A DNA stretch of 64,000 nt from Lotus japonicus (Eukaryota; Streptophyta; Magnoliopsida; Fabales; Fabaceae): assembly GCF_012489685.1 (NCBI RefSeq), contig NC_080042.1, forward strand, positions 49,590,066-49,654,065, read 5' to 3'. Position numbers and translations under genes: made by a program. Below the pieces are notes generated by a model. The model saw only the letters and a list, made by a program, of their open reading frames with translations. It did no database searches and was not told the DNA's origin. Shown in pieces: positions 20,956 to 35,101 of the stretch (its first letter is position 1; each line of letters starts with the position of its first letter).

Positions 20956-22864
20956 ATGGCTGCCACCACCAGTGAAACTCAAAGAGATGGTTACAACGCA
21001 AAGCCTCCTATGTTCGATGGTCAAAGGTTCGAATATTGGAAAGATAGACTGGAAAGTTTCTTTCTGGGTTTCGATGCAGATCTCTGGGATATTATTGTGG
21101 ATGGCTATGAGCGTCCAGTTGATGCAGATGGCAAGAAGATCCCAAGGTCAGAGATGACTGCAGATCAAAAGAAGCTGTACTCACAACATCACAAAGCAAG
21201 AGCAATTCTTCTAAGTGCTATTTCCTATGAGGAGTACCAGAAGATTACAGATCGTGAGTTTGCTAAAGGCATTTTTGATTCTCTGAAGATGTCTCATGAA
21301 GGAAACAAGAAAGTCAAAGAATCAAAGGCATTGTCTTTGATCCAAAAGTATGAGTCCTTCATCATGGAGCCAAATGAGTCCATTGAAGAAATGTTCTCCA
21401 GATTTCAATTGCTTGTAGCTGGCATACGACCTCTCAACAAGAGCTACACAACAAAAGATCATGTCATAAGGGTCATCAGGTGTCTTCCTGAAAGTTGGAT
21501 GCCGTTGGTGACTTCAATAGAGCTCACGAGAGACGTTGAGAATATGAGTTTAGAAGAACTCATCAGCATTTTGAAATGCCATGAGCTGAAGCGCTCAGAG
21601 ATGCAAGATCTGAGGAAAAAAGTCCATAGCCTTGAAATCCAAATCTGAAAAGGCTAAAGTTGAGAAGTCAAAGGCTCTTCAAGCTGAAGAAGAAGAATCT
21701 GAAGAAGCATCAGAAGATTCTGATGAAGATGAGCTGACTCTGATCTCCAAGAGACTCAACCGCATCTGGAAGCACAGGCAGAGCAAGTTCAAAGGCTCTG
21801 GAAAGGCAAGAGGAAAGTCTGAATCCTCAGGTCAGAAGAAGTCATCAATCAAGGAAGTCACTTGCTTTGAGTGCAAAGAATCAGGGCACTACAAAAGTGA
21901 CTGTCCAAAATTGAAGAAGGACAAGAAGCCAAAGAAGCACTTCAAGACCAAGAAGAGTCTGATGGTGACATTTGATGAATCAGAGTCAGAGGATGTTGAC
22001 TCTGATGGTGAAGTCCAAGGACTCATGGCAATTGTCAAAGACAAGGAAGCAGAGTCAAAGGAAGCTGTTGACTCTGACTCAGAATCAGAAGGAGATCCTA
22101 ACTCAGACGATGAAAATGAGGTATTTGCTTCTTTCTCTACCTCTGAACTGAAACATGCGTTGTCTGATATCATGGATAAGTATAACTCTTTATTGTCTAA
22201 GCATAAAAAGTTGAAAAGGAACTTATCTGCTGTCTCCAAGACTCCTTCTGAACATGAGAAAATTATTTCTGACTTGAAAAATGAAAATCATGCTTTGGTA
22301 AATTCTAACTCGGTGCTTAAGAACCAGATTGCTAAGTTAGAAGAAATTGTTGCCTGTGATGCCTCTGATTGTAGAAATGAATCTAAGTATGAAAAGTCTT
22401 TTCAAAGATTCCTAGCTAAAAGCGTGGATAGAAGCTTAATGGCTTCAATGATCTATGGCGTAAGCAGAAATGGAATGCATGGCACTGGCTATTCTAAACC
22501 AATTAGAAATGAGCCTTCTGTGTCTAAAGCTAAATCCTTGTATGAATGCTTTGTTCCCTCTGGTACCATATTGCCTGATCCTGTACCTGCTAAAGTTGCT
22601 AAAACTCTTAAAAAGGGATCTTTCTCTATGACTAAATATCATGCAAATATTCCTTTAAAATATTATGTTGAGACACCCAAGGTGATCAGAACCTCTGGGG
22701 TAACTAACAAAAGAGGACCCAGAAAGTGGGTACCTAAGGACAAGATTATCTATGTTGCAGATATCCTTGATAGCTCCACTGAAACACCAATCATGATATC
22801 TGGACAGTGGATGCTCGCGTCACATGACAGGAGAAAAGCGTATGTTCCGAGAGCTGAAACTTAA
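20956..22864 (+). pseudogene. SIRE gag, first copy, one frameshift
   Basis: Same protein as 42203-44110 but the run of A at 21616-21621 has six bases instead of five, which splits the frame into 20956-21648 and the piece ending at 22864. All domains described for the second copy are present. The extra A is in a homopolymer and is more likely a read error than a real mutation. Confidence 0.9.
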
Positions 22865-25855
22865 GCCTGGAGGCGAAGTTGGCTTCGGAGGAAATGAAAA
22901 GGGTAAAATTATTGGTACTGGCACTATTTGTGTAGATAGTAGTCCATGCATTGATAATGTTTTATTGGTAGATGGCTTAACACATAACTTATTGTCTATA
23001 AGTCAATTAGCTGACAAGGGTTATGATGTTATATTCAATCAAAAGTCCTGCCGGGCTGTAAGTCAGATCGATGGCTCTGTTCTGTTTAACAGCAAGAGGA
23101 AGAACAACATTTATAAGATCAGATTATCTGAGTTGGAGGCTCAGAATGTGAAGTGCCTTCTGTCTGTTAATGAAGAGCAGTGGGTATGGCATAGACGGTT
23201 AGGGCATGCCAGTATGAGAAAGATTTCTCAGCTGAGCAAGCTAAACCTTGTCAGGGGCTTACCCAATCTGAAGTTCGCTTCAGACGCTCTTTGTGAAGCA
23301 TGTCAGAAAGGCAAATTCACAAAAGTCCCTTTCAAGGCAAAGAATGTTGTCTCAACCTCAAGGCCGTTAGAACTTCTGCATATCGACCTGTTTGGACCAG
23401 TGAAAACTGAGTCTATAGGTGGCAAGAGATATGGGATGGTTATCGTTGATGACTATAGCCGCTGGACATGGGTAAAGTTTCTAACCCGCAAGGATGAGTC
23501 TCATGCTCTGTTCTCTACCTTCATTGCTCAAGTGCAAAACGAGAAGGCTTGTAGGATTGTGCGTGTCAGAAGTGACCATGGTGGAGAGTTTGAGAATGAC
23601 AAGTTTGAGAGTCTGTTTGATTCCTATGGAATTGCACATGATTTCTCTTGTCCCAGAACTCCTCAACAAAATGGTGTTGTTGAGAGGAAGAACAGAACTC
23701 TTCAGGAGATGGCTAGAACCATGCTCCAAGAAACTGGCATGGCTAAGCACTTTTGGGCAGAGGCAGTAAATACAGCATGTTACATTCAGAACAGAATCTC
23801 TGTGAGACCAATTCTGAATAAGACTCCTTATGAATTGTGGAAGAACATAAAACCCAACATTTCTTATTTTCATCCTTTTGGCTGTGTTTGTTATGTTCTC
23901 AATACTAAGGATAGATTGCATAAATTTGATGCTAAGTCTTCTAAGTGTCTATTACTTGGTTATTCTGATAGATCTAAAGGTTTTAGATTTTATAATACTG
24001 ATGCTAAGACTATTGAAGAATCTATTCATGTTAGATTTGATGATAAGCTTGACTCTGACCAGTCAAAGCTAGTTGAAAAGTTTGCAGATTTAAGCATTAA
24101 TGTTTCTGACAAAGGCAAAGCTCCAGAGGAAGTTGAGCCAGAGGAAGATGAACCAGAGGAAGAAGCTGGTCCCTCTAACTCACAAACTCTGAAGAAGAGC
24201 AGAATCACTGCAGCTCACCCTAAGGAATTGATTCTGGGCAACAAAGATGAACCAGTCAGAACCAGATCTGCCTTCAGACCCTCTGAAGAGACCTTGCGAA
24301 GTCTGAAAGGATTGGTGTCCTTAATTGAACCCAAGTCCATAGATGAAGCTCGTCAGGACAAGAATTGGATTCTGGCCATGGAAGAAGAATTGAATCAATT
24401 CTCCAAGAACGATGTTTGGAGCTTAGTGAAGAAGCCTGAGAATGTCCATGTTATTGGAACGAAATGGGTATTCAGAAACAAGCTAAATGAGAAAGGAGAT
24501 GTAGTCAGAAACAAGGCAAGGCTAGTTGCTCAAGGCTACAGCCAGCAGGAAGGAATAGACTACACTGAAACATTTGCTCCGGTAGCAAGACTGGAGGCAA
24601 TCAGACTGTTGATCTCCTTCTCAGTAAATCACAACATAGTTCTACATCAGATGGACGTAAAGAGTGCCTTCCTAAATGGTTATATCTAAGAGGAAGTTTA
24701 TGTTCATCAACCCCCAGGTTTTGAAGATGAAAAGAAACCAGACCATGTGTTCAAATTGAAGAAATCACTCTACGGTCTGAAGCAAGCTCCCAGAGCATGG
24801 TATGAGAGACTTAGCTCATTCCTTCTGGAGAATGAGTTTGTAAGGGGTAAAGTAGATACAACTCTCTTTTGCAAGACTTATAAAGATGATATCTTAATTG
24901 TGCAAATTTATGTTGATGATATTATATTTGGTTCTGCTAATCAATCTCTATGCAAAGAATTTTCTGAGATGATGCAGGCTGAATTTGAGATGAGTATGAT
25001 GGGAGAATTAAAGTACTTTCTGGGAATACAAGTTGATCAAACACCAGAAGGAACATATATCCATCAGAGCAAGTATACTAAAGAACTTCTGAAGAAGTTC
25101 AATATGCTGGAATCTACAGTGGCCAAGACTCCAATGCATCCTACATGCATTTTGGAGAAAGAAGATAAAAGTGGTAAAGTATGTCAAAAGCTCTATCGTG
25201 GAATGATAGGTTCACTTCTATACTTAACTGCATCTAGGCCAGACATATTATTTAGTGTTCACTTATGTGCTCGTTTCCAATCAGATCCAAGGGAAACCCA
25301 CTTAACTGCTGTTAAGAGGATCCTAAGGTATCTGAAAGGCACCACTAACCTTGGCTTGATGTATAAGAAAACATCAGAGTATAAGCTTTCAGGTTATTGT
25401 GATGCTGATTATGCTGGAGATAGAACAGAGAGAAAAAGTACTTCTGGAAATTGTCAATTTCTGGGAAGCAATCTAGTCTCATGGGCAAGCAAGAGGCAAT
25501 CAACCATTGCACTATCAACTGCAGAGGCAGAATATATCTCAGCAGCAATATGCAGCACTCAGATGCTCTGGATGAAACATCAGCTGGAGGATTATCAGAT
25601 CCTTGAGAGCAATATCCCAATCTATTGTGATAACACTGCTGCAATCTCATTGAGTAAGAATCCTATCTTGCATTCAAGGGCAAAGCACATTGAGGTAAAG
25701 TATCACTTTATTAGAGATTATGTACAGAAGGGCGTACTTCTTCTGAAGTTGTTGATACTGACCATCAATGGGCAGATATCTTTACAAAGCCCTTAGCTGA
25801 AGATAGATTTAATTTTATTCTGAAAAATCTAAACATGGACTTTTGTCCAGAGTGA
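22797..25855 (+). pseudogene. SIRE pol, first copy
   Basis: Protease, integrase, RT and RNase H as in 44043-47102, with the same in-frame TAA (24687-24689). One T is missing at about 25749 compared with the second copy, so the listed ORF ends at 25796 with a changed C-terminus; the family end is at 25855. Confidence 0.92.
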
Positions 25856-26299
25856 AGATGGATCAGAACCTCTGACTATGATACTTCTTGATCAGAAGAT
25901 GTCTAGTCCAGAAGGTAACTCAATCAGAGTGTGTGTGCCCACTGGTACTGACTCTGAAGCTGAGACAACAACACGTGCGTCAGAATTTCTGATGCATAGT
26001 TCCTTGTGCCCGTGTGACAGTCTGTTATGATTGCGTGTAGATATGCTTATCTCCTGTGTATGATTGTGTATTTTACTGTTACTATCTATCTTTAATTTTC
26101 AACCGTTGATCTTAAAGTTCTTTTTGAATCAACAACGGTTATTTGATAAAACCCACTATACACACACGTTCTCGTTCACTTCCGGTTTTCACTCTCGCAC
26201 TCTCTGCTTTTCAAAAACCGCCTCTTTCTTGATTTCTCTCTCGATCTCTCTTCATCCTTCAAACTTCATCTTCTACCTCAAACCTTCAACCTCTTCAAA

Positions 26300-29155
26300 A
26301 TGGTGAGACAAACCAGAAGATCTACTGCAGATGCACCTCAGTTCCCTCACATGGTAGTCGGTTTGGCAACGGGTCAAAGGGGCTCTGAGAACCCAGCACA
26401 AGAACAAGCTCAAGCTCAAGAGGAGAATGTTCCTATTGCAGAACGGGGCTGTGCCGTTCACTGCGTATTTCCTCCCGAGGAACTCCAAGTCCTGGCAGAA
26501 TGGAGATTCAACCTCGATAACTTGGCTGCAAATGGGTTTGATCTTCGTCCTGAAGTCCAAGCTCAAGGTTGGGGAAACTACTTCAATCGACTTCGAGGAC
26601 CGGTGTATGAGAAGTTGGTAAAGGAATTCTGGAAGCACGCAGACTGCGATGACACTCAGGTGGTCTCTCACATTCTTGGCAGGAAGATCATCATCACGGA
26701 GAAGTCATTCGTGAATCTGCTAGGAGCAGAAACTGCTTATGGGTATCGGTTCCAACTGACGGAATCGAAGCTGAAACCCAGCACCAAGGACGTCGTCAAC
26801 AAGGCCCTGTACACCACCTTCAAACCGGGCAAGACGAGTTACAAGGTGATGGACCTTCACCCCAAACTCAGAATCTGGCACAAGATCCTGCTCAACTGCA
26901 TCAATCAGAGACCGAAGGGCAGTTCTCCAGATTACATCAACTTCAACCAGAAGGCGATGCTGTTTTTCATCCAAAATCAGGAGAAGATCTGCTTCCCTAC
27001 TTTCTGTTCTCCTACTTGAAGGAATGCATCCGGAAGTCTCGCACCACCGCCTCCATCAAGTCTGCAATCAAATATATCCCTTTTGGAGGGCTGCTCTCAG
27101 ACTTTCTCATTGAAAGCAACTTGGTGCAAGATTTGATCAATGCTGGTTGCACAGAGGATTTGAGCACCATTGTCAGTGATGTCTTCACTGCAAACTCCTT
27201 GAAGAAGATGGGCTTAATCCAGCAGAAGATTGCTCCTGCTCATGAAGACACATCTTCTGAGATCAGAGGAAGAAGAATGCCTCTAAATGACTACCCTCTG
27301 TGGACTCAAGCGGACCATCCTGACGCCATCAGATGCTATGTTGAAGACCTCAGGGCTCAAGGATTCGAGATTGACCTTGATGATTTGTCAGCAGACTTCC
27401 ACCAGCACCAGAGTTTCCTTCTCCTCCCAAGAAGAAAACCAAGAGGAAGATGGTTCTGGAAGAATCCTCAGAGGAATCTGATGTCCCTCTGGTCAAGAAA
27501 CCGAAAGAGCAAAGCCTGATGATGATTGATGGTGATGATAGTGAGGATGGTCCTCCAAAGAAGAAGCAGAAGAAGGTCAGAATTGTGGTGAAGCCTACTC
27601 GGGTGGAACCAGCTGCTGCAGTGGTCAGAAGGACTGAAGCTCCTGCCAGAGTGACTCCGATCATCAGCACATTCAAGTAAGCCTGCACTTGCTTCTGATG
27701 ATGATTGAATTTATTTGATGCACTTCCTATTTCTGCCTTACTTCAACACTCCTCAAATCCCCTCACTCCTATTCCTGAATCCCAGCCTAGCCGCACAAAC
27801 CACCACTCCACCACATTCCCCAAGATCTTCTTTCTTTCAACCTTCTCCTACTGAAGCACCTCTCTGGAATTTGCTTCAGACCCAAACCTCTAGTCAGAAG
27901 ATCCAACCTCTCTCCTTACCATTCCATACGACCCATTATCTTCTGAACCCATCATCCATGACCAACCCGAGCCCAACCAAACAGAACCACAACCCAGAAC
28001 GTCTGATCCCTCTGCTCCCAGAGCATCAGCACGTCCTGTCTGCCCAGAACCACGGATACAGACTCTTCAACAGCCTTCACACCTGTATCCTTCCCCAATC
28101 AATGTTATTGACTCTCCTCCCTCCAATACCTCTGAATCAATTAGAAAATTCATGGAGGTTTAGAAAAGAGAAGGTATCTGCCTTGGAAGAAGTATTACCT
28201 TACCTGTCCAAGCCCTAGGCAATATCCTGGCCCTAGACCTGAACGTCTAGTTGACCCAGATGAACCTATCTTGGCCAATCCTATCCAAGAGGCAGACCCT
28301 TTAGTTCAACAAGCTCACCCTGTCCCTGACCAACAAGAGCCAATTCAACCAGACCCTGAACCCGAACAATCAGTGTCTAACCCAATCCTCGGTTAGATCA
28401 CCTCACCCTCTGGTTGAAACTTCAGACCCTCACCGTGGAACCTCTGAACCCAATGCTCCCATGATTAACATTGGTTCTCCACAAGGTGCCTCTGAAGCTC
28501 ATAGCAGCAATCACCCAGCCTCTCCTGAAACCAACCTCTCCATCATTCCCTATACTCACCTTCAACCCACATCTCTCTCTGAGTGCATCAATATTTTCTA
28601 TCATGAAGCCTCCTTGAGGCTCCGCAATGTGCACGGTCAGACTGACCTCAGTGAGAATGCTGAAAGTGTGGCTGATGAGGGGAACAATTTGAGCACTTGG
28701 CTAGTGGCTCAGTTTCCAATCATGATGCAGCTCCTGCATGCAGAGGGCAGTCAGAGCATTGAGGCTGCAAAGCAAAAGTTTGCTAGAAGGTGGCTCTTCA
28801 TGAACTAGAACAGAGAAATAAGCTTCTTGAAGCTATTGAAGAAGCCAAGAGAAAGAAAGAGCAAGCAGAAGAAGCTGCACGTCTAGCAGCAGCTCAGGCT
28901 GAACAAGCCAAACTTGAGGCAGAGCGTCTTGAAGCTGAGGCTGAGGCAGAGCGACTTGCACCAGTTATGTTTACTCCTGCTGCTTCTGCTTCCATTCCAG
29001 AACCTCAAGCTGCTCAGAATGTTCCTTCCAGCTCTACTCAGACAAGCTCATCCAGACTCGACATCATGGAACAACGTCTTGACACTCATGAATCCATGCT
29101 GATTGAGATGAAGCAAATGATGATGGAACTTCTGCGCCGCACTGACAAACCTTAG
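26300..29155 (+). pseudogene. SIRE envelope-like ORF, first copy, many indels
   Basis: Counterpart of the intact 949-aa ORF at 47547-50396. The start and first 230 residues are the same; then one-base gains and losses break it into pieces at 26300-27019, 27016-27519, 27450-27680, 28461-28808 and 28790-29155. The breaks rise toward the contig end at 30943, which fits low-coverage sequence rather than biological decay. Confidence 0.85.
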
Positions 29156-29349
29156 TTCTAGGATCTCTTCTTTTTCTTCTTTCGTTAACCTTGTTTTCCT
29201 TTTGTTAAACTCTGTTTCTTTTTTATTACTTATTTTAATTTGTTCGTTTGTGATTATATATGCATAACTATATACTTATGTCACATATGTTTGCCAAACT
29301 CGTTTATTCATCATTGTTCTATGTTTACATCATATTTCTTTACATCATA

Positions 29350-29745
29350 TAAATCTAGAATGGAGGATCCCTCCTCATTCTTCTGCACTCCTGGCGCTGC
29401 TCTGACCTATTCTTCTCCAGACGCTCCAGTACATGCTGGTTTGTTGAGTCTGACCTCTAGCTCATCTTTCTCCAGAATCTCTTCTGAAGTCCTGAGCTTC
29501 TCTTCCAAGATTTCTTTTTCTTCCAGCAGCTTGAGTTCAAGCCGGCTGAGTTCTTGCACCTCCTCCACGAAGGCAAGAAATTCCTTCAGGTCCCTCTCCA
29601 ACTCTGGACGCAGGTCCTCTTCCAGCAGTGTCCGTGTCAGCTCCGCGATGGTAGTTTCACCCTCTGGATGCCTGATGTTCAGGAACAAGTCTTCTTCAAA
29701 GGCCTTCTTCCTCAGCTCTTCTAGTGCTACGTTGTATGATGCCAT
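29350..29745 (-). pseudogene. SIRE antisense coiled-coil ORF, first copy
   Basis: First 100 residues equal those at 50597-50989. A difference near 29440 (GGTTTGTTG here, GGATGTTGTTG in the second copy) shifts the frame, so it ends early at 29407. A TATA box on minus (29799-29806) is present as in the second copy. Confidence 0.75.
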
Positions 29746-30544
29746 TTTTTTTTACTGAAAATTATTCGAGGTGTGAAGCTTACCTTTCTCTCCAACGCTT
29801 TTTATAGGCTTCACTTTCTCTCTGAAAGTTAATGCTCTTACAGTTTCTCGAGGTTAAGTTCTTGGTAACTGACCCTTCTATTTACTCCCTTGACCGGTGG
29901 TAAACGTTCATCCCTTGCATTAACTCTCCTATTTATTTTCGCCTAACCTTGATTCTCACATCGTTTTCATTTTCTTTTAAACTTAGACCTTCTCTAAGGG
30001 GGAGTACCTTGTACTTCAAGCTAAGTTTTTCACACCCCAAGCTTTTTGCTTTTGACAAAAAGGGGGAGTACACCCAGTTTTTGATGTGTAAGATGTGTTA
30101 GTGTGACTTATTTTTCTTTTGGAGATTTTAAGAGTTCCACCTTCATGACCATAGATGTGTCACTGGGCAAATACAAGGAATACATTTCACTTCTTCTGAA
30201 GTGATTCTAAGTTGACTCTGATACCAAGACTCTGATACCTTGTCCATGACTCTGATCACTTATGCGCTCTGATTATTCGTTTTTCATCTATGTCATAAGT
30301 TTTTCACTCTGAACTCTTATATTTTTTAGCTCAGAATCTAGACTTTACTAACGTTTTCATCAAGTATTAGATTCAGGGGGAGCTAAGCTCAGAATCAAGC
30401 AGTGACTTGAATTCAGAATGAGCAAGATAAACTATTCACATCAGGATAAGTCTTATTCTATATCTCTAAACTCTGAGTGAATTCAGTTTAATGTTTAAGG
30501 ATTGTTCATCAAAAATCTTAGTTTTGTCATCATCAAAAAAGGAT

Positions 30545-30943
30545 TGTAAGATCAAGTTTTGATCTAGTAGTACAACTCTATGTTTTGATGATTACAAGTT
30601 AACCTTTTGATATGAACAATTGTGGTACTCTAACGTGTTTTTCTGAGTGTGCTATTTACAGGCTCTGACCTCAACTCAATCTCACACAAATCAGAAGCAC
30701 TGTGTATAAAGGGTAACCCAAGCAACGCTTTCGCATTCACCATGTTCAGTATGAACAGTGGAAAAGCTTCAGAAGTTCTGAAGCCATACAAACTCTGATG
30801 TGGACTTAGTCGCTAGAAGCTCTGAAGATCCAGAAGTTCTGATAACCAAGAAACACTGAAGGTTCAGATGTTCTGATGGTGTAGAAGACTCTGAAGATCC
30901 AGAAGCTGAATAGTGGAAACTTTGAAGTCCAGAAGCAAGAAAC
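30545..30943 (+). repeat. 3' LTR of SIRE element, first copy, partial
   Basis: First 399 bp of the LTR; it breaks off at the N run inside the CAGAAG-rich part. It carries the T at 30922 typical of the 3' LTR at 51789-52995, not of the 5' LTRs. Confidence 0.95.
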
Positions 30944-31043
30944 NNNNNNNNNNNNNNNNNNNNNNNNNNNNNNNNNNNNNNNNNNNNNNNNNNNNNNNNN
31001 NNNNNNNNNNNNNNNNNNNNNNNNNNNNNNNNNNNNNNNNNNN
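30944..31043. other. assembly gap of exactly 100 N
   Basis: A round 100-N run is the usual placeholder for a gap of unknown size. Sequence right of it (31044) equals sequence from 9805, and the sequence left of it equals that up to 52187. Confidence 0.99.
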
Positions 31044-34000
31044 GATAGAATTGATGATGAAGCTCTGAGGTGAAAAACCCCAATTTCACCTCACGGCCGA
31101 TACAAAAACTGGCAAATTGAGGTAGTTACAGTGCCCAGATGCTTCTAATAATGTTCTAGATGGATTCAGAAGGTTCGAAACAATAGGAGTAAGAGTATCA
31201 GAAGTTAGTTTTAGCCTAGTTTATGGATTTCTTAATTGCAGGTAACCTTAGGATTAATTTGGACTTAAGCAAGATTAATCAGCTTAATTAAGTGATTCTG
31301 AACTTGATTATGAGCTAGGAATACTAGGAATAGAATGATGAAAGACCAGGAATCATAAGTCAGTAGGCTAGCATAGTGGATTAAGGAATTAAACTAGTAA
31401 GCTAATGAATAAGTTATGGCTAAAAAGCATTTTTGGCCCCTGATGTTTTAAGTTTGTGCAAATTCTGCCCCTATCTATTTTTGTCGATGTTTCTACCCCT
31501 CATGTTTTCAAACAGTGCACCGTCTACCCCTCCGTCAGGGGTAGACGATGCACTGTTTGAAAACATGAGGGGTAGACGATGCACTGTTTGAAAACATGAG
31601 GGGTAGAAACATCGACAAAAATAGAGTAGGGGCAGAATTTGCACAAACTTGAAACATCAGGGGCCAAAAGTGCTTTTTAACCATAAGTTATTTTGAACAA
31701 AGTAGCTTAAGGAATAAGTTAAATAATCTAGAAGTGATTATAGACCTAAGAACTGGACTTAGTAATAGAACCAGGTCAGTAAAGGAAAATTGGATAAGTC
31801 TAGGGTAGAAGAGTAATAAAAAGAGAATAAGATTAGCACATGAAGTAGTTATATTATTTTTAGCTTCATAGACCCATAACTCGGTCATAATCCATGATGC
31901 AGAGCGTGAAGGATCAAGCTCTCAAGTTTCAAAAGAAATCATTGAGTCACCTGGTAAGGGGAGTTGGACAAGACCTTGTCTTGGTACATGACGACTAAGT
32001 AACCGTTACAGCGATAGTAGACATATTATCAATTACTCGCTTGTTTACAATATTTGTGGATTCTTATGAAGTGATGTTGAATGTTTGCTTGTGATTCATA
32101 TGTGAATTTCTTGTGGATGTTGTATTGCTGCATTGTTAGAAAGGAGATAAAGTATACCATGGGATATGGTGATACTTAGGAAATTGGCTCAATAGCCTGG
32201 ATACAAAAGTTGTCTTATGATAGAAATAAATTAAAGAACATCCGAGGTAAGAGGGTACATGGAAATGATTCACCGGCTTAATGCATTATTGTTACTTGGA
32301 TTTCAGAACTTGGCCTACCGCCACATGTTAGGAACCACCCTAGGAAGGTAGACGATAATAATTATAAATGAACTTAGTAAATGGCAGGTAACAACCTTTT
32401 ATTAAAATGAGCATATGAAGTACATAACCATTACCGGGACGAATAACTATTTCCTGCTTTAAAACCCAACTACTTGGTCATCTCGGATCTCGTCTCAAGC
32501 ACAATAAGGCGTACTTACTTGAATAGTAAGGTACGGATGTTTATTTCTAGTTCGCTAGAAATTCAAGGGAGGTATAAGGGGGCGATGGATGTTGTTTGTA
32601 AACAAACCTTCGGAGCGACAAGGAGTAGGAAAAGTACTATCACTACCACTAAAAGAGAGTGGGAATACAGAGACGCCAATGGTGGTCTTGTTCAGATATG
32701 GATAGATCCGGGACTTACACATTGACTCTACCTCTCCATCAGCTACCAGCAGGGTCCGGAGGGCCGGCCTGATGCAACGTATCAGGAGTCGTGAAGTTGT
32801 GTATTTCTGCCAGAGAGCTACTGAGCGATCATGTCCGGTAAAGAGTGGACTGTAAGGAGTGTCCTTGTTTCCCGAGACGATTTTCCGAAGATTAAGAAAA
32901 AGTTAAGGCTTCGGGCCCTATAAACATACTCATCACATGATAAATTTAATTAAAAAGGTTGGCGATGAACTCACCATTTCGTAAAGAAGTAGTGAGAGAA
33001 GTCAATTCGAAAGACGAAGGTATTAAGGCGGTAAAACCTCATACTATGCGTGTTCTTGTATGTGTTTGTTAACATGCTTGTTTTTTAATAGTATGTTATC
33101 TTGAACTTTATCGTTTATTTTATTTGACATGTAACTTGTGCAAAGTCGCGTTTGACTCACCCTTGCATTATTTTATTAATAAGCAGATCACAGGTTAGAA
33201 GATGAGCTCCCACCGGTACTCGTCATTCATGGTGATTTCCCGTCCCGTTACTGGCTAGCATCTTGACCCCGCTATCGGTTTCTATTTTTATTCTGGACTG
33301 ACCATGTTGTGGTGCAGGGTACCCGGATCCGATGAACTTGGCTACCCAGTGACCATTCCTCTTATGTTCTCATTTTATATGCTGAGGCACGCCCGGGAGA
33401 TTCCGGTCCGCCTATCCCTGATCCGCCACCACAGCCTCAGCCGGAGGTGGATCCAACGCCCCCAGGCTGGATTGTGTCCCGATCCGCAGGTGGGAGTGGA
33501 TCCTATACCACAGGGGAGCCATACCGCCACGTACCGATCCGAGTGAGGAGCCCACGGGAGCTCTTTGCTCCAAATCAAGCACCACAGGAGCTAGTGGATC
33601 CTCCGTCTCAGCGGACAACACCATGCCTTCGGATGACAGCGAGGAAGAGGGTGCAGTCACCTAGGTTTTCCAGAGATGCCCGATATACAGACAGCGGTTT
33701 GTGAAACCCGAGGGGTTGGGGGAGAGGGTGTCGATGCCAGTACCGGAAGAGGGGAGCAGTGGTGATATGGAGAGGATCCGGAAGAGGAGGAGGAGGTAGG
33801 GGAGTGAAGCCATATGGTCCGACGACAGTTCTCATCAGTTTACTTGATTAATTCAGTTTTTGTTTAATGATGCCTAATGGGGATACTTGTGTCCTCATTT
33901 GAACACTCTATTTGCTTCTGTCATTTGAACTATGTAGTGACCTCGGTTCACATATGTTATGTGTTTAATGTTTCATTTGTGTGCTAACTTACTGGCCATT

Positions 34001-34198
34001 AGGTATACGGCCATCCATCTGAAAAGGTTAAAGGGGTACTCTACGGACTATGAAAAGTCGTAAGTGGTCTCTGAATCGAAGCATCATCAGAACACTAACA
34101 CTAACACTAGCACTAAAGCAACAAAAAAAAAACGGCTCACTCTTTCATAAGTGATAGGAGTTGGGCGAACACGTCACTTGTGGGAGAGGGACGCCACA
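31044..34198 (+). mobile_element. solo LTR, second copy, 5' part missing
   Basis: Equals 9805-12952 with about 20 small indels, mostly one-base. It starts abruptly after the gap. It ends GGACGCCACA and is followed by TTTCG (34199-34203). Confidence 0.9.
31418..31682. mobile_element. palindromic Mutator-like MITE, second copy
   Basis: Same 265-bp foldback as 10180-10444 with the same 9-bp duplication ATAAGTTAT at 31409-31417 and 31683-31691. Confidence 0.88.
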
Positions 34199-35071
34199 TT
34201 TCGGACATGCCTTGTTCAGGTTTGTGTAGTCTACACACATCCGCCATTTTCCGTTCGCCTTCTTTACCGTCACCACATTCGCCAGCCAAGTAGGATACTT
34301 AATTTCTCGGATGAAGTATGCCGCAAGTAATTTGTTCACCTCTTGCTGGATTGTCTTCTCCTTTTCATCGCCCATTCGCCGGCGTGTTTGGGTCACTGGT
34401 TTAATTCCGGGATTTAGCCCCAGCCTGTGGCAAATGAATTTCGGGTCTATTCCTGGCATGTCCTTGTGACTCCAAGCAAAGAGATCCAAGTTCTCGCCCA
34501 ATAGCTTTGATAATCTTTGTTCTTGGGCCTCAGTCAGTCGAGTCCCTATTTTGAGTATCTTCTCGCCAAATTTCAGTTCCTTGGTCTCTTCAATCGGCGT
34601 GGGCCTGTTGACTCGCCCCTTGGATCTAGGTTCACTTCCGGCGCATCGACCTCCTTGGCATCGGTGTCCTACCAGGGCGCTCCTTTTCCCATACCGGTCT
34701 ACTGCGTTGCAGTAGCACTCCCTCTCCGTTTTCTGGTCCACAGCCACTCTCCGAACTCGTCTATTCGGCAAAGGATATTTAACCGTCAAATGTACCGTTG
34801 AAATCACAGCGCACAGCCGGTTCAAGGTGTTTCTGCCAAATATCATGTTGTACGATCCCTCCATTCCTAGGATTAGGTATTTCACCCTCAGCGTCCTAGC
34901 GTTCTCTCGCTCGCCGAATGTGGTATCAAGGTCAAGGACGCCTCTCACCCATACTTGCTCGCCCACAAACCCAACCAAAGTTCCTGCATAAGGAGTGAGA
35001 TCTGCCTCATTCAAACCGAGGCGATCAAATGCCCCGCCGTAAATGATGTCCGCTGAACTCCCTTGATCCAA
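34199..35071 (-). pseudogene. Tat protease and RT N-terminus, second copy
   Basis: An open 308-aa frame (35071-34145) whose last part reads into the nested LTR. Protease motif LDQGSSADIIY lies at residues 1-12, FGRNTLN near residue 75, and RT N-terminal blocks (IQQEVNKLLAAYFIREI, KWRMCVDYTNLNKACPK) at about 240-295. In this family RT would continue into YVDD and RNase H, but here the solo LTR follows and the rest is off the contig. It extends the frame of 13824-12953, which lacks one G. The TGA that separates gag and protease is also here. Confidence 0.88.
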
Positions 35072-35101
35072 AAGTACTCGTTGTACATTAAGTTGGTTGA
35101 C

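Larger units (their letters stand above)
19677..30943 (+). mobile_element. SIRE-type Ty1/copia element, first copy, cut by the gap
   Basis: 5' LTR, iMet primer site, gag, pol, envelope-like ORF, antisense ORF and the first 399 bp of the 3' LTR, ending at the run of N. It matches the complete element at 40924-52995 almost base for base, including its in-frame pol stop and the T (instead of C) at 30922 that marks the 3' LTR. From about 26990 on it has many single-base indels. Probably the same element read twice (see findings). Confidence 0.95.

Noticed and set aside
21889..22239. Ser-rich minus-strand ORF opposite gag (also 43135-43485)
   Set aside because: Mirror of the Lys/Glu/Asp/Ser-rich Gag linker; no start context or promoter.
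23481..23921. 146-aa minus ORF opposite integrase (also 44727-45167)
   Set aside because: Shadow of the conserved integrase coding strand.
26273..26671. 132-aa minus ORF opposite the start of the envelope-like ORF (also 47520-47918)
   Set aside because: Shadow frame; unlike the antisense ORF at 50597 it has no heptads, no TATA and overlaps the conserved sense domain.
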